From positions 7,069,001 through 7,133,000 of the forward strand of contig NC_092579.1 in assembly GCF_037975245.1 (NCBI RefSeq): 64,000 nucleotides of DNA, read 5' to 3'. Position 1 is the stretch's first letter. Every line of letters begins with the position of its first letter. This DNA comes from Apostichopus japonicus (lineage: Eukaryota > Echinodermata > Holothuroidea > Aspidochirotida > Stichopodidae). A program made the translations under genes and the position numbers. The notes under the pieces were generated by a model, which had not been told where the DNA came from, did not search any database, and saw nothing but the letters and a program-made list of their open reading frames with translations. Of this stretch, positions 49,401 through 57,197 are shown piece after piece.

Positions 49401-49826
49401 TGAAAATTTAAACTTCATTTAAAACATCATCACCATAAGTTAACTGACATGGGTCATGCTGGCATCCCCCCCCCCTCACACCCCTGCTCCCATAACTGGT
49501 GGCCCAACAATACCATACCCCTATTTCAAAATATGTTTTCATAAGTAGTTCTCATGCATGGTGACAAAAACTCAGCAAAGCAGCCAATCACTCAATTTTG
49601 GTATCACCAACTTGTGTGCTTCCGTTTTGCTCTGCTTGATTGTCCTGTTAAACTCTTCATAATTTTACTTCATTCACACGATATTCTTACATCTCATTTG
49701 GAGGTTTAAATCTAAGATTGCTCCATTAGAAATACATGCAGAATATGCTTGCACTCACACAATGTAAACTGTAATTGTAATGTTGATATAACTGCAATCA
49801 AAACACTGGCTGTTTTGATTCTCTCC
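22346..49826 (-). CDS. Rhomboid-family intramembrane serine protease, RHBDL1/3-like (six exons, 5' end missing)
   Basis: Seen: six minus-strand exons (49826-49759, 39720-39552, 36544-36432, 29836-29736, 24591-24537, 22593-22346) join in frame across GT..AG borders with matching phases (1, 2, 1, 0, 1) and encode 250 residues plus TGA. Residue numbers count from the first complete codon of the first exon. Rhomboid landmarks follow in order: TM1 about 5-26, Trp68-Arg69 in loop 1, His82 and Asn86 of the HxxxN motif, PLEIIHG at 96-102, catalytic Ser134, His193, and GxxxG at 196-200. Established: rhomboids cleave transmembrane segments of substrates using a Ser-His dyad inside the membrane. The segments SAHLAN and VLRNY resemble RHBDL1/RHBDL3 more than RHBDL2. 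Odd: the GxSG motif reads GSST. RHBDL1/3 proteins usually have N-terminal EF-hands; no such exon was found upstream, so the start codon is unknown. Confidence 0.9.
22735..22992 (-). mobile_element. tRNA-Leu/Ser-type SINE in rhomboid intron e-f
   Basis: On the minus strand the head reads GTGGCCGAGTGGATAAAGGC (A box, class II tRNA style). It continues to GGTTTGATACC (B box) with a longer variable region between, as in tRNA-Leu or tRNA-Ser. The body ends near AGCCCTTGTGGGCTT, a short hairpin. Inserted in the same direction as the gene. Confidence 0.75.
23690..24520. repeat. 62-bp minisatellite with higher-order 186-bp repeat, beside exon e
   Basis: The unit resembles GAATGGGTCCTAGGATGAAT, then GTGCCTAAGCTTTAAAGTGA, then CATATATACTTACCTATTCA. 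About 13 units are present. A three-unit block beginning near 23947 recurs near 24133, giving a 186-bp higher-order repeat. On the transcribed (minus) strand each unit carries GGTAAGTATATATG or AAGTGAGTATATATG, both close to the consensus 5' splice site. Confidence 0.85.
24537..24591 (-). CDS. Rhomboid exon e: 55-nt exon between TM4 and TM5
   Basis: This 55-nt exon encodes residues 151-168, starting NYQTANWNFVRL, plus the first base of Thr169. It is in phase with both neighbours (0 in, 1 out). The acceptor is GTTCATCAG with a weak pyrimidine tract; the donor is ATAA|GTGAGT. A 62-bp minisatellite starts a few bases downstream and repeats sequence like this donor (see findings). Confidence 0.85.
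25185..25225 (-). other. Hammerhead-like motif, copy 1
   Basis: Minus strand: CCTCTGAAGAAGATCGTGCT, then AGCATCGAAAATG. This has the layout CTGA(A)GA, a short stem-loop, then CGAAA, resembling the hammerhead core CUGAUGA..GAAA with one core change. It is related to the plus-strand copy at 30904. Confidence 0.35.
25455..25680 (-). mobile_element. tRNA-derived SINE (family A, copy 2) with (AATAC)n tail
   Basis: Closely related to 12541-12770 but lacking a ~20-base internal segment and with a more decayed tRNA head. Its minus-strand 3' end runs into an (AATAC)n tail (plus strand TGTATTGTATTG at 25453-25475), the expected simple-repeat tail of a SINE. Confidence 0.78.
26035..26405 (+). mobile_element. 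Retroelement 3'-end fragment, copy 2
   Basis: It shares CAAGCTGGGCGTCACAAA, (CA)n and GGTTACGATTATCATCGAAA with 1600-1943. It also holds a two-fold internal repeat, TGACCTTTGACCTCCACCAA followed by CAATAGGCTTCTTT, at 26080 and 26218. Such a tail is typical of LINE-related repeats. Confidence 0.5.
26406..27720. other. Rhomboid intron d-e interior, nothing identified
   Basis: AT-rich intron sequence with A-runs (26720, 27500). No element or exon that I can support before the orphan exon candidate at 27721. Confidence 0.4.
27721..27839 (+). CDS. Orphan exon candidate with weak resemblance to the myosin motor switch-I region
   Basis: About 119 nt, opening right after an acceptor-like TAG and closing at a strong donor, GATTGCG|GTAAGT. 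Only one frame is open; an in-frame stop sits at the acceptor. The product reads WKQDPVMEALEIFGQSRQ, then IHSGKNTTMFVRF. Established: myosin motors carry NPxLEAFGNAKT followed by switch I, NxNSSRFGKF. Here EA..FG and NTTMFVRF align loosely with those, with insertions and lost Ser/Arg/Gly residues. Inference: a divergent or dead myosin-like exon on the opposite strand inside a rhomboid intron. No phase-matched neighbour was found, so chance is possible. Confidence 0.25.
28586..28951. mobile_element. TTAA-bounded MITE, 366 bp, copy 1
   Basis: The ends are inverted: TTAAAGGGTGTGAAGACTCG on the left and CGAGTCTTCAATGCCTTTAA on the right. TTAA at each edge is the insertion signature of piggyBac-type elements, although a shorter TWA target (Harbinger type) cannot be excluded because the terminus itself reads TTAAAGG. 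No coding capacity. Paralogue at 32420-32732. Confidence 0.75.
28952..29735. other. Intron d-e upstream end, nothing identified
   Basis: Unremarkable intron sequence from the MITE up to exon d. Short open frames here have no supporting splice or family signal. Confidence 0.4.
29736..29836 (-). CDS. Rhomboid exon d: catalytic serine segment (GSST variant)
   Basis: 101 nt encoding the end of Gly117 through Ser150. The acceptor is TTCTTCAG and the donor GTAAGT. It carries YLCGSSTISYAFLSAHLAN. The Ser134 aligned with the catalytic nucleophile is kept, while the two residues after it, normally Gly-Gly, are Thr-Ile. The AHLAN end matches RHBDL1/3-type proteins. Reading frame and both splice borders are clean, so this is not an obvious pseudogene. 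Confidence 0.9.
30270..30468 (-). pseudogene. U2 snRNA-derived composite element
   Basis: Minus strand from 30467: GCTTCTCGGCCTTTTGGC, AAGATCATGTGTAGTATCTG, TTCT. This reproduces the first ~46 nt of U2 snRNA with about three changes, including stem-loop I and the branch-site-pairing GUAGUA. After that it leaves U2 entirely: a different ~150-nt sequence follows with an AGTCCC/GGGACT hairpin (30354-30373) and a CCCAGG/CCTGGG hairpin (30293-30310). No Sm site like U2's is seen. It is a chimera or SINE, not a working U2 gene. Confidence 0.75.
30904..30941 (+). other. Hammerhead-like motif, copy 2
   Basis: GCCTTGAAGAAGATCCTGCT, then AGGATCGAAATGTCAGGC. An outer GCCT/AGGC pair encloses TGAAGA, a perfect GATCCT-GCT-AGGATC hairpin and CGAAA. 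Established: Penelope-like retroelements carry hammerhead ribozymes with CUGAUGA..GAAA cores. This copy differs at the core, so it is probably a relic. It follows a pyrimidine-rich stretch (30715-30830). Confidence 0.4.
31240..31395 (+). mobile_element. Possible retroposon 3' tail
   Basis: A T-rich run leading into GCAGATGAAGATTGATATCT, then TTGCCGAATAAAATAAAATC and AAATCAAA, has the look of a LINE 3' end with an A-rich simple tail. No coding remnant. Evidence is compositional only. Confidence 0.3.
32420..32732. mobile_element. TTAA-bounded MITE, 313 bp, copy 2
   Basis: Same termini as 28586-28951 and similar throughout (about 90%). It lacks a ~48-bp stretch present in copy 1 just after CAATACCCACA. 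Both copies lie in rhomboid introns in the same orientation. Confidence 0.75.
33142..33495. repeat. 354-bp hairpin element, copy 1
   Basis: It contains a 47-bp inverted pair (33327-33373 and 33446-33492) with two mismatches and a 72-base loop. A third module, TTAATCCTGTGAGTAACGCA, lies at 33201, with a perfect 12-bp palindrome GGTCAGCTGACC at 33185. Near-identical copies are at 57198-57551 and 57868-58220. No tRNA boxes, no coding. Confidence 0.85.
33875..33896 (+). other. Strong G-quadruplex motif in rhomboid intron
   Basis: GGGG-T-GGGG-A-GGGGGG-T-GGGGG: four G runs with single-base loops, among the most stable quadruplex patterns. The transcribed RNA carries the C-rich strand, so any quadruplex would form in DNA on the plus strand. 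Confidence 0.75.
33920..36431. other. Intron c-d upstream part, nothing identified
   Basis: AT-rich intron. At 36058-36100 a short hairpin (TATGTGGACAT ... ATGTCCACATA, 11-bp arms) stands out. The 113-codon plus-strand frame over 36064-36405 matches no family I know. Confidence 0.4.
36432..36544 (-). CDS. Rhomboid exon c: TM2 with HxxxN motif
   Basis: 113 nt encoding residues 80-116 and the first base of Gly117. The acceptor is TTCTTCAG and the donor GTAAGC. It holds EHLLFN, whose His82 and Asn86 correspond to the conserved His/Asn of rhomboid TM2 that shape the oxyanion hole, then GFPLEIIHG and RRIGGMYVAAVTLG leading into TM3. This is the most recognisable rhomboid block in the window. Confidence 0.92.
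36545..38750. other. Intron b-c, nothing beyond simple repeats
   Basis: Contains an A-run with a following G-run (37466-37494) and a short (CA)n (37600). No exon or element supported. Confidence 0.4.
38757..38894. mobile_element. hAT-type MITE end fragment
   Basis: The right edge GTCTGGCGATGCCACTG mirrors the CAGTGGC-type termini seen in the other hAT MITEs here, and the interior is C/G-homopolymer rich. The left border and target duplication were not found. Confidence 0.4.
39552..39720 (-). CDS. Rhomboid exon b: loop 1 and start of TM2
   Basis: 169 nt encoding residues 23-79. It holds the long L1 loop, with NTT and NVT glycosylation sequons at 35-41 and NSS at 53-55, then WIYSP and the WR pair (68-69), ending THCLIHAG. 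The donor is GTGAGT; the split Gly79 codon is completed by the next exon. The acceptor at 39721 (ATACAG) keeps phase with exon a. An alternative acceptor at 39737 (TTTACAG) has a better pyrimidine tract and stays open, but leaves no in-phase upstream exon that I could find. Confidence 0.85.
40289..40709. mobile_element. hAT-type MITE, 421 bp, 8-bp TSD aagacatt
   Basis: Termini CAGGGGGCTAGGAAGC and GGCTCCTGCCCCCTG are inverted, flanked by exact aagacatt (40281-40288 and 40710-40717). AT-rich interior without coding capacity. Lies in rhomboid intron a-b. Confidence 0.88.
40718..42025. other. Intron a-b interior, nothing identified
   Basis: No supported exon, RNA or element between the hAT MITE and the 42-bp array. 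Confidence 0.4.
42030..44700. repeat. 42-bp minisatellite array with higher-order structure (2.7 kb)
   Basis: The basic unit is TCATGGTGGATGCCATTGCT, then ATGATTGAGTACCATTGTTC, then TG (42 bp). From about 42480 to 43760, blocks of these units alternate with a spacer carrying GGGGACACTGCTACATTG and TGCACTTGCAATGTTC. From 43790 to 44590 the array is almost pure 42-mers. The left end (42030-42330) is a degenerate relative (ATGGGCACCATTGCC). Because 42 is divisible by three and the unit has no stop in several frames, open frames of up to 280 codons occur on both strands. It lies in rhomboid intron a-b. Confidence 0.93.
44701..49758. other. Intron a-b upstream part, no gene found
   Basis: About 5 kb of AT-rich sequence with small C-runs (46388, 47648, 49468) and GC-rich patches (about 46995-47045) that look like MITE remnants. 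One tidy acceptor with an open frame near 45063 was considered and set aside. Nothing else supportable. Confidence 0.4.
49759..49826 (-). CDS. Rhomboid exon a: first transmembrane helix
   Basis: 68 nt. The acceptor is a T-rich tract ending TTTTGCAG and the donor is GTGAGT. The exon starts with one base that completes a codon and ends with one base of a Cys codon. It encodes residues 1-22, starting ERIKTASVLIAVIS and ending LQLQFTL, a hydrophobic helix with a basic N-side, as expected of rhomboid TM1. Assignment rests on position, hydrophobicity and phase match to the next exon at 39720, because TM1 is poorly conserved. It is the least certain of the six exons. Confidence 0.6.
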
Positions 49827-50535
49827 CTGCAAAAGTACAAACCAACTTGGATGCTGCAATAACTTTAAGTTTACAGACAGATATTCCTTTCTGCAAAATG
49901 TTTGTAAATTATTATCCTCACTTCTGGACAGATGAAGTTGTGAGGGCATATAGTCCCAAGACTGATCAAATACAGTAAAACTACAGAATTTTTGCATTTT
50001 CTGCCACCACACATCATAATTGGGGAATTCCTGTATAAATAAACTGTTATGTATGAATCAAGGTGCCGATCGACAATGTGGTCTTTTGCTTTTTCTAATG
50101 CTCTCAACCCAAGAATGTTGATCAGATTGTACAGCAGATACGATCCAATTCTGACATTTAATATTCTGACGACGACGATCTAACGAGTTCTTAAAGGATC
50201 ATCATCGAGAAAGTCTCATGATTGTCGTCCTGATTCAGGTTCAGGTGGATATGACTCAGTGGTTTATATGTACATGGTACAATTACTACCCCACGTCCTC
50301 GATGGTCATGAATCGATGACCACCAACGATCTCATTCGGTATGACTATCCTGACAGATGGTAACCTTCTCACCCAATAAATAATTCAGCCACTAAAGTCC
50401 GCAGCATGTACATCTAATCTAGCCGAGAGAGAGAGATAAGTCACTCGCACGAACAGATTCATTCCAAATGTATGAATGCATCCAGATAGCACAATATGTG
50501 TAAACCAGTACAGTGACTCAAAGTTCCTTCTCTCT
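49827..50535. other. Upstream of rhomboid exon a, no supported exon
   Basis: A minus-strand open stretch (about 50034-49899, after an acceptor TTTATACAG and ending at AGAA|GTGAGG) looks exon-like but cannot be joined in phase to exon a. The rhomboid 5' exons must be here or further upstream. Confidence 0.3.
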
Positions 50536-50555
50536 CCCCCCCCCCCCCCCCCCCC
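50536..50555 (+). repeat. Poly(C) run of 20
   Basis: Uninterrupted run of about 20 C after a (TC) tract. Length may be unreliable in sequencing. Confidence 0.85.
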
Positions 50556-51002
50556 ATTCAACCGAGCTTTAGAGTAATAAAGATCAGTTCAATTTAAGGT
50601 AGATCTGCTTATTCTCATCTCGTGAATTTGTAAGGCAATGTCAGAACCGAATGGGGTAATACATATTTCTTCTCCACTGTATTAAAGAAAGTAAAGTTTT
50701 ATTTTCTTTATATCTACTTTTCAGCACGAAGATAAGAAAAGGTTGTATTAGATTGGCTGGTATATATTCAACCTGTCCATGAGTCAGTAACATGGAAAAA
50801 AAGTAGCCAAGTAGTCTAAGGAACCAAGTAAATATAAATAATTAAACAAGGATGACTCAGGTAACAATATTGACAGATGTAATTAACTGAGAGATCAACA
50901 ACACCTACTGCCTCTTAATTTTACTTCAAGCTGAAATTGTTCAGTCTTTTTTAAATATTATCTTTCTGAGGAGGTTCTGACCTGCCAAAAAATATTTCCA
51001 AA

Positions 51003-51260
51003 TATTGAGGAGGGGGAGGAGGAGGGTAGGAAAAGGAATAGGAGAAGGCAAAGAGGGGCAGGGGAGAATGAGGAGGGGGAGGAGCAGAAGGGGAAGGATA
51101 AATAGGAGGATAAGTAAGAGGAAGAGAAGGAGGACGGGAAGGAGGTGGAGGAGGAGAAGGATAAGAATTAGGAGGGAAAGGAGCAGAAGGAAAGGAGAAG
51201 GGAAAGGATAAGTAGGAGGAAGAGGAGGAGAGTAAGGAGGAATGGAGGAGAAGAAGCATG
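51003..51260 (+). repeat. Polypurine (GGA-rich) tract, ~255 bp
   Basis: Almost pure A/G on the plus strand, mostly AGGAGG and GGAAAAGG units, with only a few T interruptions. Such mirror-rich purine tracts can form triplex (H-DNA) or quadruplex structures. Translations of it (Arg/Gly- or Ser/Pro-rich) are not genes. Confidence 0.85.
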
Positions 51261-52206
51261 TAATGTTTAAGGAAAATTAAAAGTATCTGTGTTGTTAAAT
51301 TTATGTTTTGATATTAAATACTGTATTTCTTGCCCATCCATTGAAATAGTTGAATGGTCCACATTGGCAGCAGATCCGACGGGATGACTCATGTCCCCCC
51401 CCTAACCATCCCCCCTCCCACAGATTTTTGAAACGAAAACAAATATTCTGTTTCAAATTCTGTTTCATAATTAAATTAGAAGTGCCTATATTTATTAATG
51501 TCAAATACTCCAATTACCTCTTTTGTAATTTATGAAAAAGTGACAGTTTGATTATTTAAAAAGTGACCTTTTGCTGAGAAATGACAAAAACAGTAATAAG
51601 AGTGTCTTTTTGTTAGGGATGAAAAGAACATTTGTAATTTTAAAAGTGAAGATATTGATGAAAACTATTTAAATACTGGAATTTGTGTCACAAAATGCAC
51701 AGAGCGTCCATTTTTTTTGGATCAATGTTCTGAAGTGGTCTTGCATTTCGCTTTTCAAATCAAAAGTATCATGTTTCTGCATATTCAACACTCTTCACAG
51801 CTAGCTCATTCCATACTCAATGGTTAATACAAAGTCACTAATAAACATTTGATTTAATCTTTGCTTGAAGAATTCAACCATCTTCACCTATGTGTGTTTA
51901 TCAACTTTTGGAAAAATTCAGTTTTCTGGGTCTATAAAGTGTCGCAAGAAAAGACATGTGTAAACTACTTTATCTGACAGGTTAACAATCCTTGTAATGA
52001 CATAAGATATTCACAAAGATTGACATTTTCTCGCTATCTTTCTTTAGTAAATCCTTATTTAACAATTGAGCAACTAAACTGCCGTGCAAACCTTTAAAGG
52101 ATTGGTTCAGTTGTCATACATGTTTATGTTATATGAAAGAGGACAATAAAAGAAACACAATGGTGAAAAAACTGTTCAAATATCTTTTCGGTTAAAGAGA
52201 TATTCA
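51261..52206. other. Non-coding, nothing identified
   Basis: AT-rich sequence between the polypurine tract and the hAT remnant; no supported feature. Confidence 0.4.
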
Positions 52207-53304
52207 CAGGCGCGGATCCAGAGGGGGGTCCAGGGGGTCCGGACCCCCCTGCTCTTGGCCCAAAAAAAAAGAGAGAAAAAAAAGAGAAAAAAAAAGAGAG
52301 AAAAAAGAGAGAGAGAAAAAAATAATTAAATTAAACGCCAATTTTAAACATGTAGGACGTCAGAAGGGCGGTTATCCTTACAAGTCAGCCAGGTGTGTCT
52401 TTTCTGTCAAATGAACTATAGTGTGCACACGTGCCAAAAATGCCTAAAAATCTCAATTTTCAGACCGAAAAGTTTTAAAATTGAGGTGGTGTTCGATTTT
52501 TTTTTGGGCGGTGAGGTGGCAGAGCGGTAGGCTGCATAGGATGCGCCAACGAATTCTTGAGAGATCGTGCTCTGCGGTGAGAAGGCATAAAACTGTTCTC
52601 CGATCAGCAATGGGCAAGGAACGTCTCACAGCCCTTGTTCTCATGAACACGTATTATAACACTCCTATCGACACTGACGAAGTGGTCCAAAAGTTCATTG
52701 AGCAACATCCACGGCGTTTTTTCTCTCCAATCTACCATGAATAGATCATCAATAAAACTAGCTAACTCGTACTGATGCAGATACATTTCGAGTGAGTTTT
52801 TGTAGGTGCTTTGACTGGCTAAATTGAAGGGGGTTCCCTGTTGTACTTATATATCCAAGAATTTCACAATGGATAGAGGGAAACCCACTCCCCTTTGACC
52901 CTAGGATCACTGGAGGCCAAACCCCTCACCCTCCCAGAATCCTGGATCCGGCCATGCATCAAACAGTGGTGACGGAACGGGAGGGGGATTGGGGGCTAAA
53001 GGCATTATGATTTTTGTATCATCTCAACTCATCTGATATGTATTACCATATTTCATAGATTGTTTTTTTCTCATCAATTGAGAAATTGCAGACATGAGAT
53101 CCATATTTTCAGGCTAGGTACATGCAGCTTAGAATACTCGGGAAGTGTCGTTTCCGGCCATCTGGGGGGGTTTGTAAAGCCAAAATTTTCTGCTACGCTC
53201 CGCGCCAACCGATGGTGGCGCTCCGCTTAGATAGTCTTACGTTCAGGCGCGGCTGGACCAGTCAGACCCCCCCCCCCCGTCACAAATCCTGTATCCGCCC
53301 CTGA
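52207..53304. mobile_element. Decayed or nested hAT-type element carrying the transposase remnant
   Basis: The left edge begins CAGGCGCGGATCCAG. Two right-edge candidates mirror it: TCCTGGATCCGGCCATG near 52950 and CCTGTATCCGCCCCTG at 53289-53304. A third similar start (CAGGCGCGGC) at 53247 suggests nested insertions. Around 53140-53235 lies a GC-rich module also found at 355-450 and 19380-19475. No clean 8-bp target duplication was found for any pairing, so the borders are approximate. Confidence 0.55.
52510..52744 (+). pseudogene. hAT transposase C-terminal fragment (dimerisation region)
   Basis: The translation contains ILERSCSAVRRHKTVLRSAM, then ERLTALVLMN and IDTDEVVQKFIEQHPRRFF before the stop. 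This matches the C-terminal dimerisation block of hAT-superfamily transposases and their ZMYM1-like relatives (ERSFS..RR.KT.LRS.M..ERL..LAL, then DVDEV...F...HPRR). Only the last ~75 residues remain. The zinc finger and DDE catalytic core are absent, so it cannot encode an active transposase. It sits between hAT-type terminal sequences. Confidence 0.85.
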
Positions 53305-53890
53305 TTCAAGTGTATCAGATTGTGCAGAAACTGCTGAAATCTGACTAGCTGTGATGTTACATCCTCACATTCCTGAAAAGTCTTTGTTTTTTTTCTCTAA
53401 ATATTTTGTGAGATTTCATGACTTTCAACCAAAAGATATGTCAGGAGATCTCATATTTGTCAAAGGAAGTATTTGAGATTAAACATCTGAAGAATTTATT
53501 GATTATATTATTTTCAAATGTGTTAAAAAATGTAAATAATATTTAAAGAAATATATTCACAAATGTTAAGGAAGTGAGGATGTGACGTCACACCCTCACA
53601 GTAAGTCTTTCTACACCAGTCATTTTCAAAGAAATTTTGATATCTTCAAAGTGTCATATCTCCTTAACATACCATGCTATCATGGTAGTTTCTTCACTGT
53701 TCTTTTTGTCTTTTTGTGCTCTTTCATACAAAATAGACATGTCAAACACCTGAACCAATCCTTTAATTAGTAGTTTAAATCCAACTATGTTGTAGAACTG
53801 TGCAGGGAGATCAATTCTTTCATGTTTGACATCTTCTCTTGGTTTATAAAAAACTAATAGTATGCAGAGTTCTCTTCAAAACTAGTCAAT
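53305..53890. other. Non-coding, nothing identified
   Basis: AT-rich sequence after the hAT remnant; no supported gene or repeat. Confidence 0.4.
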
Positions 53891-54010
53891 TCAAAAGACA
53901 TAATTAGGACTTGACAGGTAGGAGAATATTTCACCATCTGCATAATACATTAACACATTCCCATCACAAGTTTTGCCCAGAATTTGCCTCATCACCTGGG
54001 GTTCCCCTCT
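53891..54010 (-). CDS. Terminal-exon candidate, unrecognised
   Basis: A 40-codon open frame begins right after a good acceptor (CTTCTTACAG) and ends at TGA. The product begins RGEPQVMRQILGKTCDG and later reads YYADGEIFSYL. It looks protein-like but I do not recognise the family. It lies upstream of the rhomboid exons on the same strand; because it ends in a stop it cannot be an internal exon of that gene. It could be the last exon of another minus-strand gene, or chance. Confidence 0.2.
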   Translation of the reverse strand, partial: RGEPQVMRQILGKTCDGNVLMYYADGEIFSYLSSPNYVF

Positions 54011-54179
54011 CTGTAAGAAGTTACCAGGTTACACAAAAATACATTTGCCATTAGTTCCTATCATGATTGTCTTCATATCACTTAAAGACAGACACATAGT
54101 AAGGGTTAATTTCTACAAAGAGGCCAGCTAAAATAAACAGCAGACAAGTTCTAGTACATACAACTAAAAAAAATAAAAA

Positions 54180-54665
54180 ATAGAAGCTATGAGAAGCTAT
54201 ATGCTATGCATGGAATTAGCGTTCTTCCCGGCCAGTTTCGATTATTGTAAGATGCTAAATGCAAAATAGAAGAAGCTTGGGTCATAGCGTCGTGAGGCCA
54301 CAGAGACTCGTATGATGCCAATATATATAAGCATATATATGAAATCATTTCGCATTCAAGGACGTTTAAATTCTTTTTCTTCTCTCGCGAGTACCGAAAC
54401 TGGATTTTTTTTATCACCTATTCACACTCATGGTAGCAATTTAGTTCCGTTGAAATGGCTTTTTTCATTTGATCGACCATTTCCGGTAATTTCAAAACCT
54501 TTCGAGTATCGCTATTTATACAGTATTGCAAATGGTCAAATTTAGTCATCATCTTCCCAGACTTTGTCACCGTAGCAACATCATTTATTATCCAGTAATG
54601 AATGATTCCACGCCATGTAAAGAAGAAAATCCTCAACCAGACACTTTTCCATAATAACCACAAGT
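54180..54665. other. CpG-containing patch with overlapping open frames
   Basis: A minus-strand frame (54663-54418) of 81 codons contains KFDHLQYCINSDTRKVL and ends at TAG; a plus-strand frame overlaps it (54312-54545). CpG is more frequent here than around it (CTCTCGCGAG, TTTCGAGTATCGC), suggesting young or once-coding DNA. No family is recognised and no clean splice borders are seen. Confidence 0.2.
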
Positions 54666-55129
54666 AAATATCAAATCGATGCGTTTCAATCTCTCCAATC
54701 TTTTATTTTTTTCCCCCTCATGTTACGATATGAAACTTGACTTATATCATACTAATACAAATCCAGATTTGTTGTATTTTAGTGTCACCAGATATGTATC
54801 AAATATTACTGAATAGTATATTCAATCAATTGTATTATGAGTTGATTTAAAGAACAATTGTTGCTAGGAGACTGAGAATAATTAATGCTCTCAGGATGTT
54901 TTCTTGGTTCTGGAAGGAGTTTTATATGCTATATAAAAGGCTGAGAGTATCAAATACTGAATGGTTTATAAAATCAATGCAAAGAGTAATTGCTTTTAAA
55001 TACAATTGTTGCTTAGGAGACTGAGAATAATGACCAATCGAACTTACAATTCTGACATTTTGTTAGTTCAGAAAGGAGCTTACTTTATAGAAGTCTGGAG
55101 ATTGTGTTCAATTTACTTCACGTGAACAT
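54666..55129. other. Non-coding with a loose ~175-bp duplicate
   Basis: AAAGAACAATTGTTGCTAGG, then AGACTGAGAATAATTAATGC at 54851, recurs loosely at 55000 as ATACAATTGTTGCTTAGG followed by AGACTGAGAATAATGACC. Nothing else seen. Confidence 0.4.
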
Positions 55130-55137
55130 TAAAAGAG

Positions 55138-55485
55138 CAATGGCAGAGCTAGGGGTATGGTCGGGGGGGGGGGCGAGAATGGTCTGTAGGGGCGCTTTCG
55201 ACACTATCTAAACGGAAAGCCACCACAGGTTGGCGCGGAGCATACAGAAATTTTTTGGAGTAAAGATTCTCCCTAGATCGCCAGAAATGACCCTTTCTGG
55301 GCCTTGCTAATTTGCAGATAATGTGACAAATGTCAATAGGTAGCTGAGAGCGCAATAAAAAAGTCAATTAATCGCGAATAAGTAAAAAGTGGTAAAAAGC
55401 TAAAAAGGGCACCAGCAGTCCATTTGAGTCCATCAGGGGGGGCATCCGCCTCCCCCCCCCCGACTGTATGGACGTTCCGCCACTG
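55138..55485. mobile_element. hAT-type MITE, 348 bp, 8-bp TSD taaaagag (inverted orientation)
   Basis: Same family as 19150-19535 but in the opposite orientation: it starts CAATGGCAGAGCTAGGGG and ends GTTCCGCCACTG. Exact taaaagag flanks both sides (55130-55137 and 55486-55493). Confidence 0.9.
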
Positions 55486-55493
55486 TAAAAGAG

Positions 55494-57197
55494 GTATGTT
55501 GGCAGGAAAGGTAGTAAATATGCAATTTACTTAATTCATTGACTTAAAAAGTGTCAACATGTACAAGTCACTTTGATAACAAATGATGTATCTAGTCTCA
55601 GTCAAAAACTTAAAATTTCAGAGAACAAACTGGGCCAGAAGTTACTACTATTATCAGGAATTTAAAGCTGATAAACAACAAGTAGATTTCACAATTTTGG
55701 ACAAACTCATAGCTGACTTGTGTTCACTGTAAATTGCCTCATGACTTTTTAAAACATTACAAGAAAAATATAAAAACTGTTTGTTTTAGAAGTGTAAGCA
55801 ATTAAGGTGTTCAAGACAAATTTACTGTTCGACAAATATTGGTAAATCTGCATTTTGCACTTTGTTCAATTTTGGACCCATTCCAATTTCAATCCTAATA
55901 AGTAAGTTTAAAGGAATTGTCTGGTGGAAGATTTGATACATTGCCCTTGTAGTTCTCATCTTTCTCTTTCTAACCATGAAAAAATGTCCCCATTCAACGT
56001 TTTTTTTCTTGTTGAAATCTGGTTTTCAAATTCACCAGTTTCTCACCAAAAGTACCGTTTGTTTGAACGCATCAATTTGGTGATTGACCTATAGGCAAAA
56101 CAGGCAACTTGAAGTTAGCACTCCCATTTCCGCAGCAAATACACTCTTACGTGTACACGCACAGGTGATTGCCTATTATACGTAGATATATCGTGAACCT
56201 ATCCAACCATGCCCAGTTGGTATACTTGTATAGCGTTGCACATAATACACTTTCACACTCAAACCACAGTTTATATTAAAACTGTTCTTCGAAATCGCTG
56301 AAATCAAATTCAAGGATCAAATTTACAGTTAAAGGAAACTTAAAGTTTATGGCTTAGTTTAATTCTATCAGACGTGCTGAACATTTCTCAAACTCACTTT
56401 TGCAATGGAACAAACTAACACATGAAATTAATATGTTTTTGTATTAATGTTATGTTAATTAGTGAGTTATTAATGATTTCATTTAATCATATATGATTAC
56501 ATCTAATAACATTCGGAGACTTTCACAGATAAGAATTATAACTGAACTTCTTTCAAGATAAATGTGTTTGTCTTTAGTATTTGAATGAAACATATCTTAA
56601 AGAGACAAATCAACATTTTGTGCCATTAATTTTGATACTGCACCCATACCGAATATTCAGGGAACCAATTGAGAAACAAACATTTACAAAAACTGAGAGA
56701 ATTTAGCCATACTAGCAAGTGAGTTCCTTTAATAATTCAATAACTCAATTAAGTTTTAAAAGAAAAAAATACATAAATAACATGCAAAGGAGGAAGGAGG
56801 ATATGAAAGTTTATTGCACTTGTTAGGAAAAGAGAAAAAAAATTAAAGAACTACATCCGGTATTTTCAAGATTTTTGAATTATTTTCAGTAGTTCGAATG
56901 AAACACACATTGGACAAATCAACATTTTGATTTACCATTGTCTTGATACTGAATACCAATACCGAACAACCCAAAATATTAAAAAACAAATGATCAAAAT
57001 ATGCGAAAACGGATGATGTGAGAGTTGATTGCACTAGTTTAGGAATAATAACAGCTAAAAGCTAGAGCTATCAATCCTCAGAAAGTACTAATGACAAAAA
57101 CATCCCATCGAAAAATTTAAAGAGCACCCATTAGATCGTTGAACCTTTATAATTTATGCGACAGTTTTAAGGATATACTGATAGATAATTATAGTTC
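55494..57197. other. Non-coding, nothing identified
   Basis: AT-rich sequence with no supported gene, RNA or repeat. Confidence 0.4.

Noticed and set aside
49899-50034. Exon-like stretch upstream of rhomboid exon a
   Set aside because: The frame that would reach exon a in phase has a stop after joining, and the open frames give no rhomboid or EF-hand similarity.
51005-51259. Arg/Gly-rich and Ser/Pro-rich frames
   Set aside because: These are opposite-strand readings of a polypurine tract.
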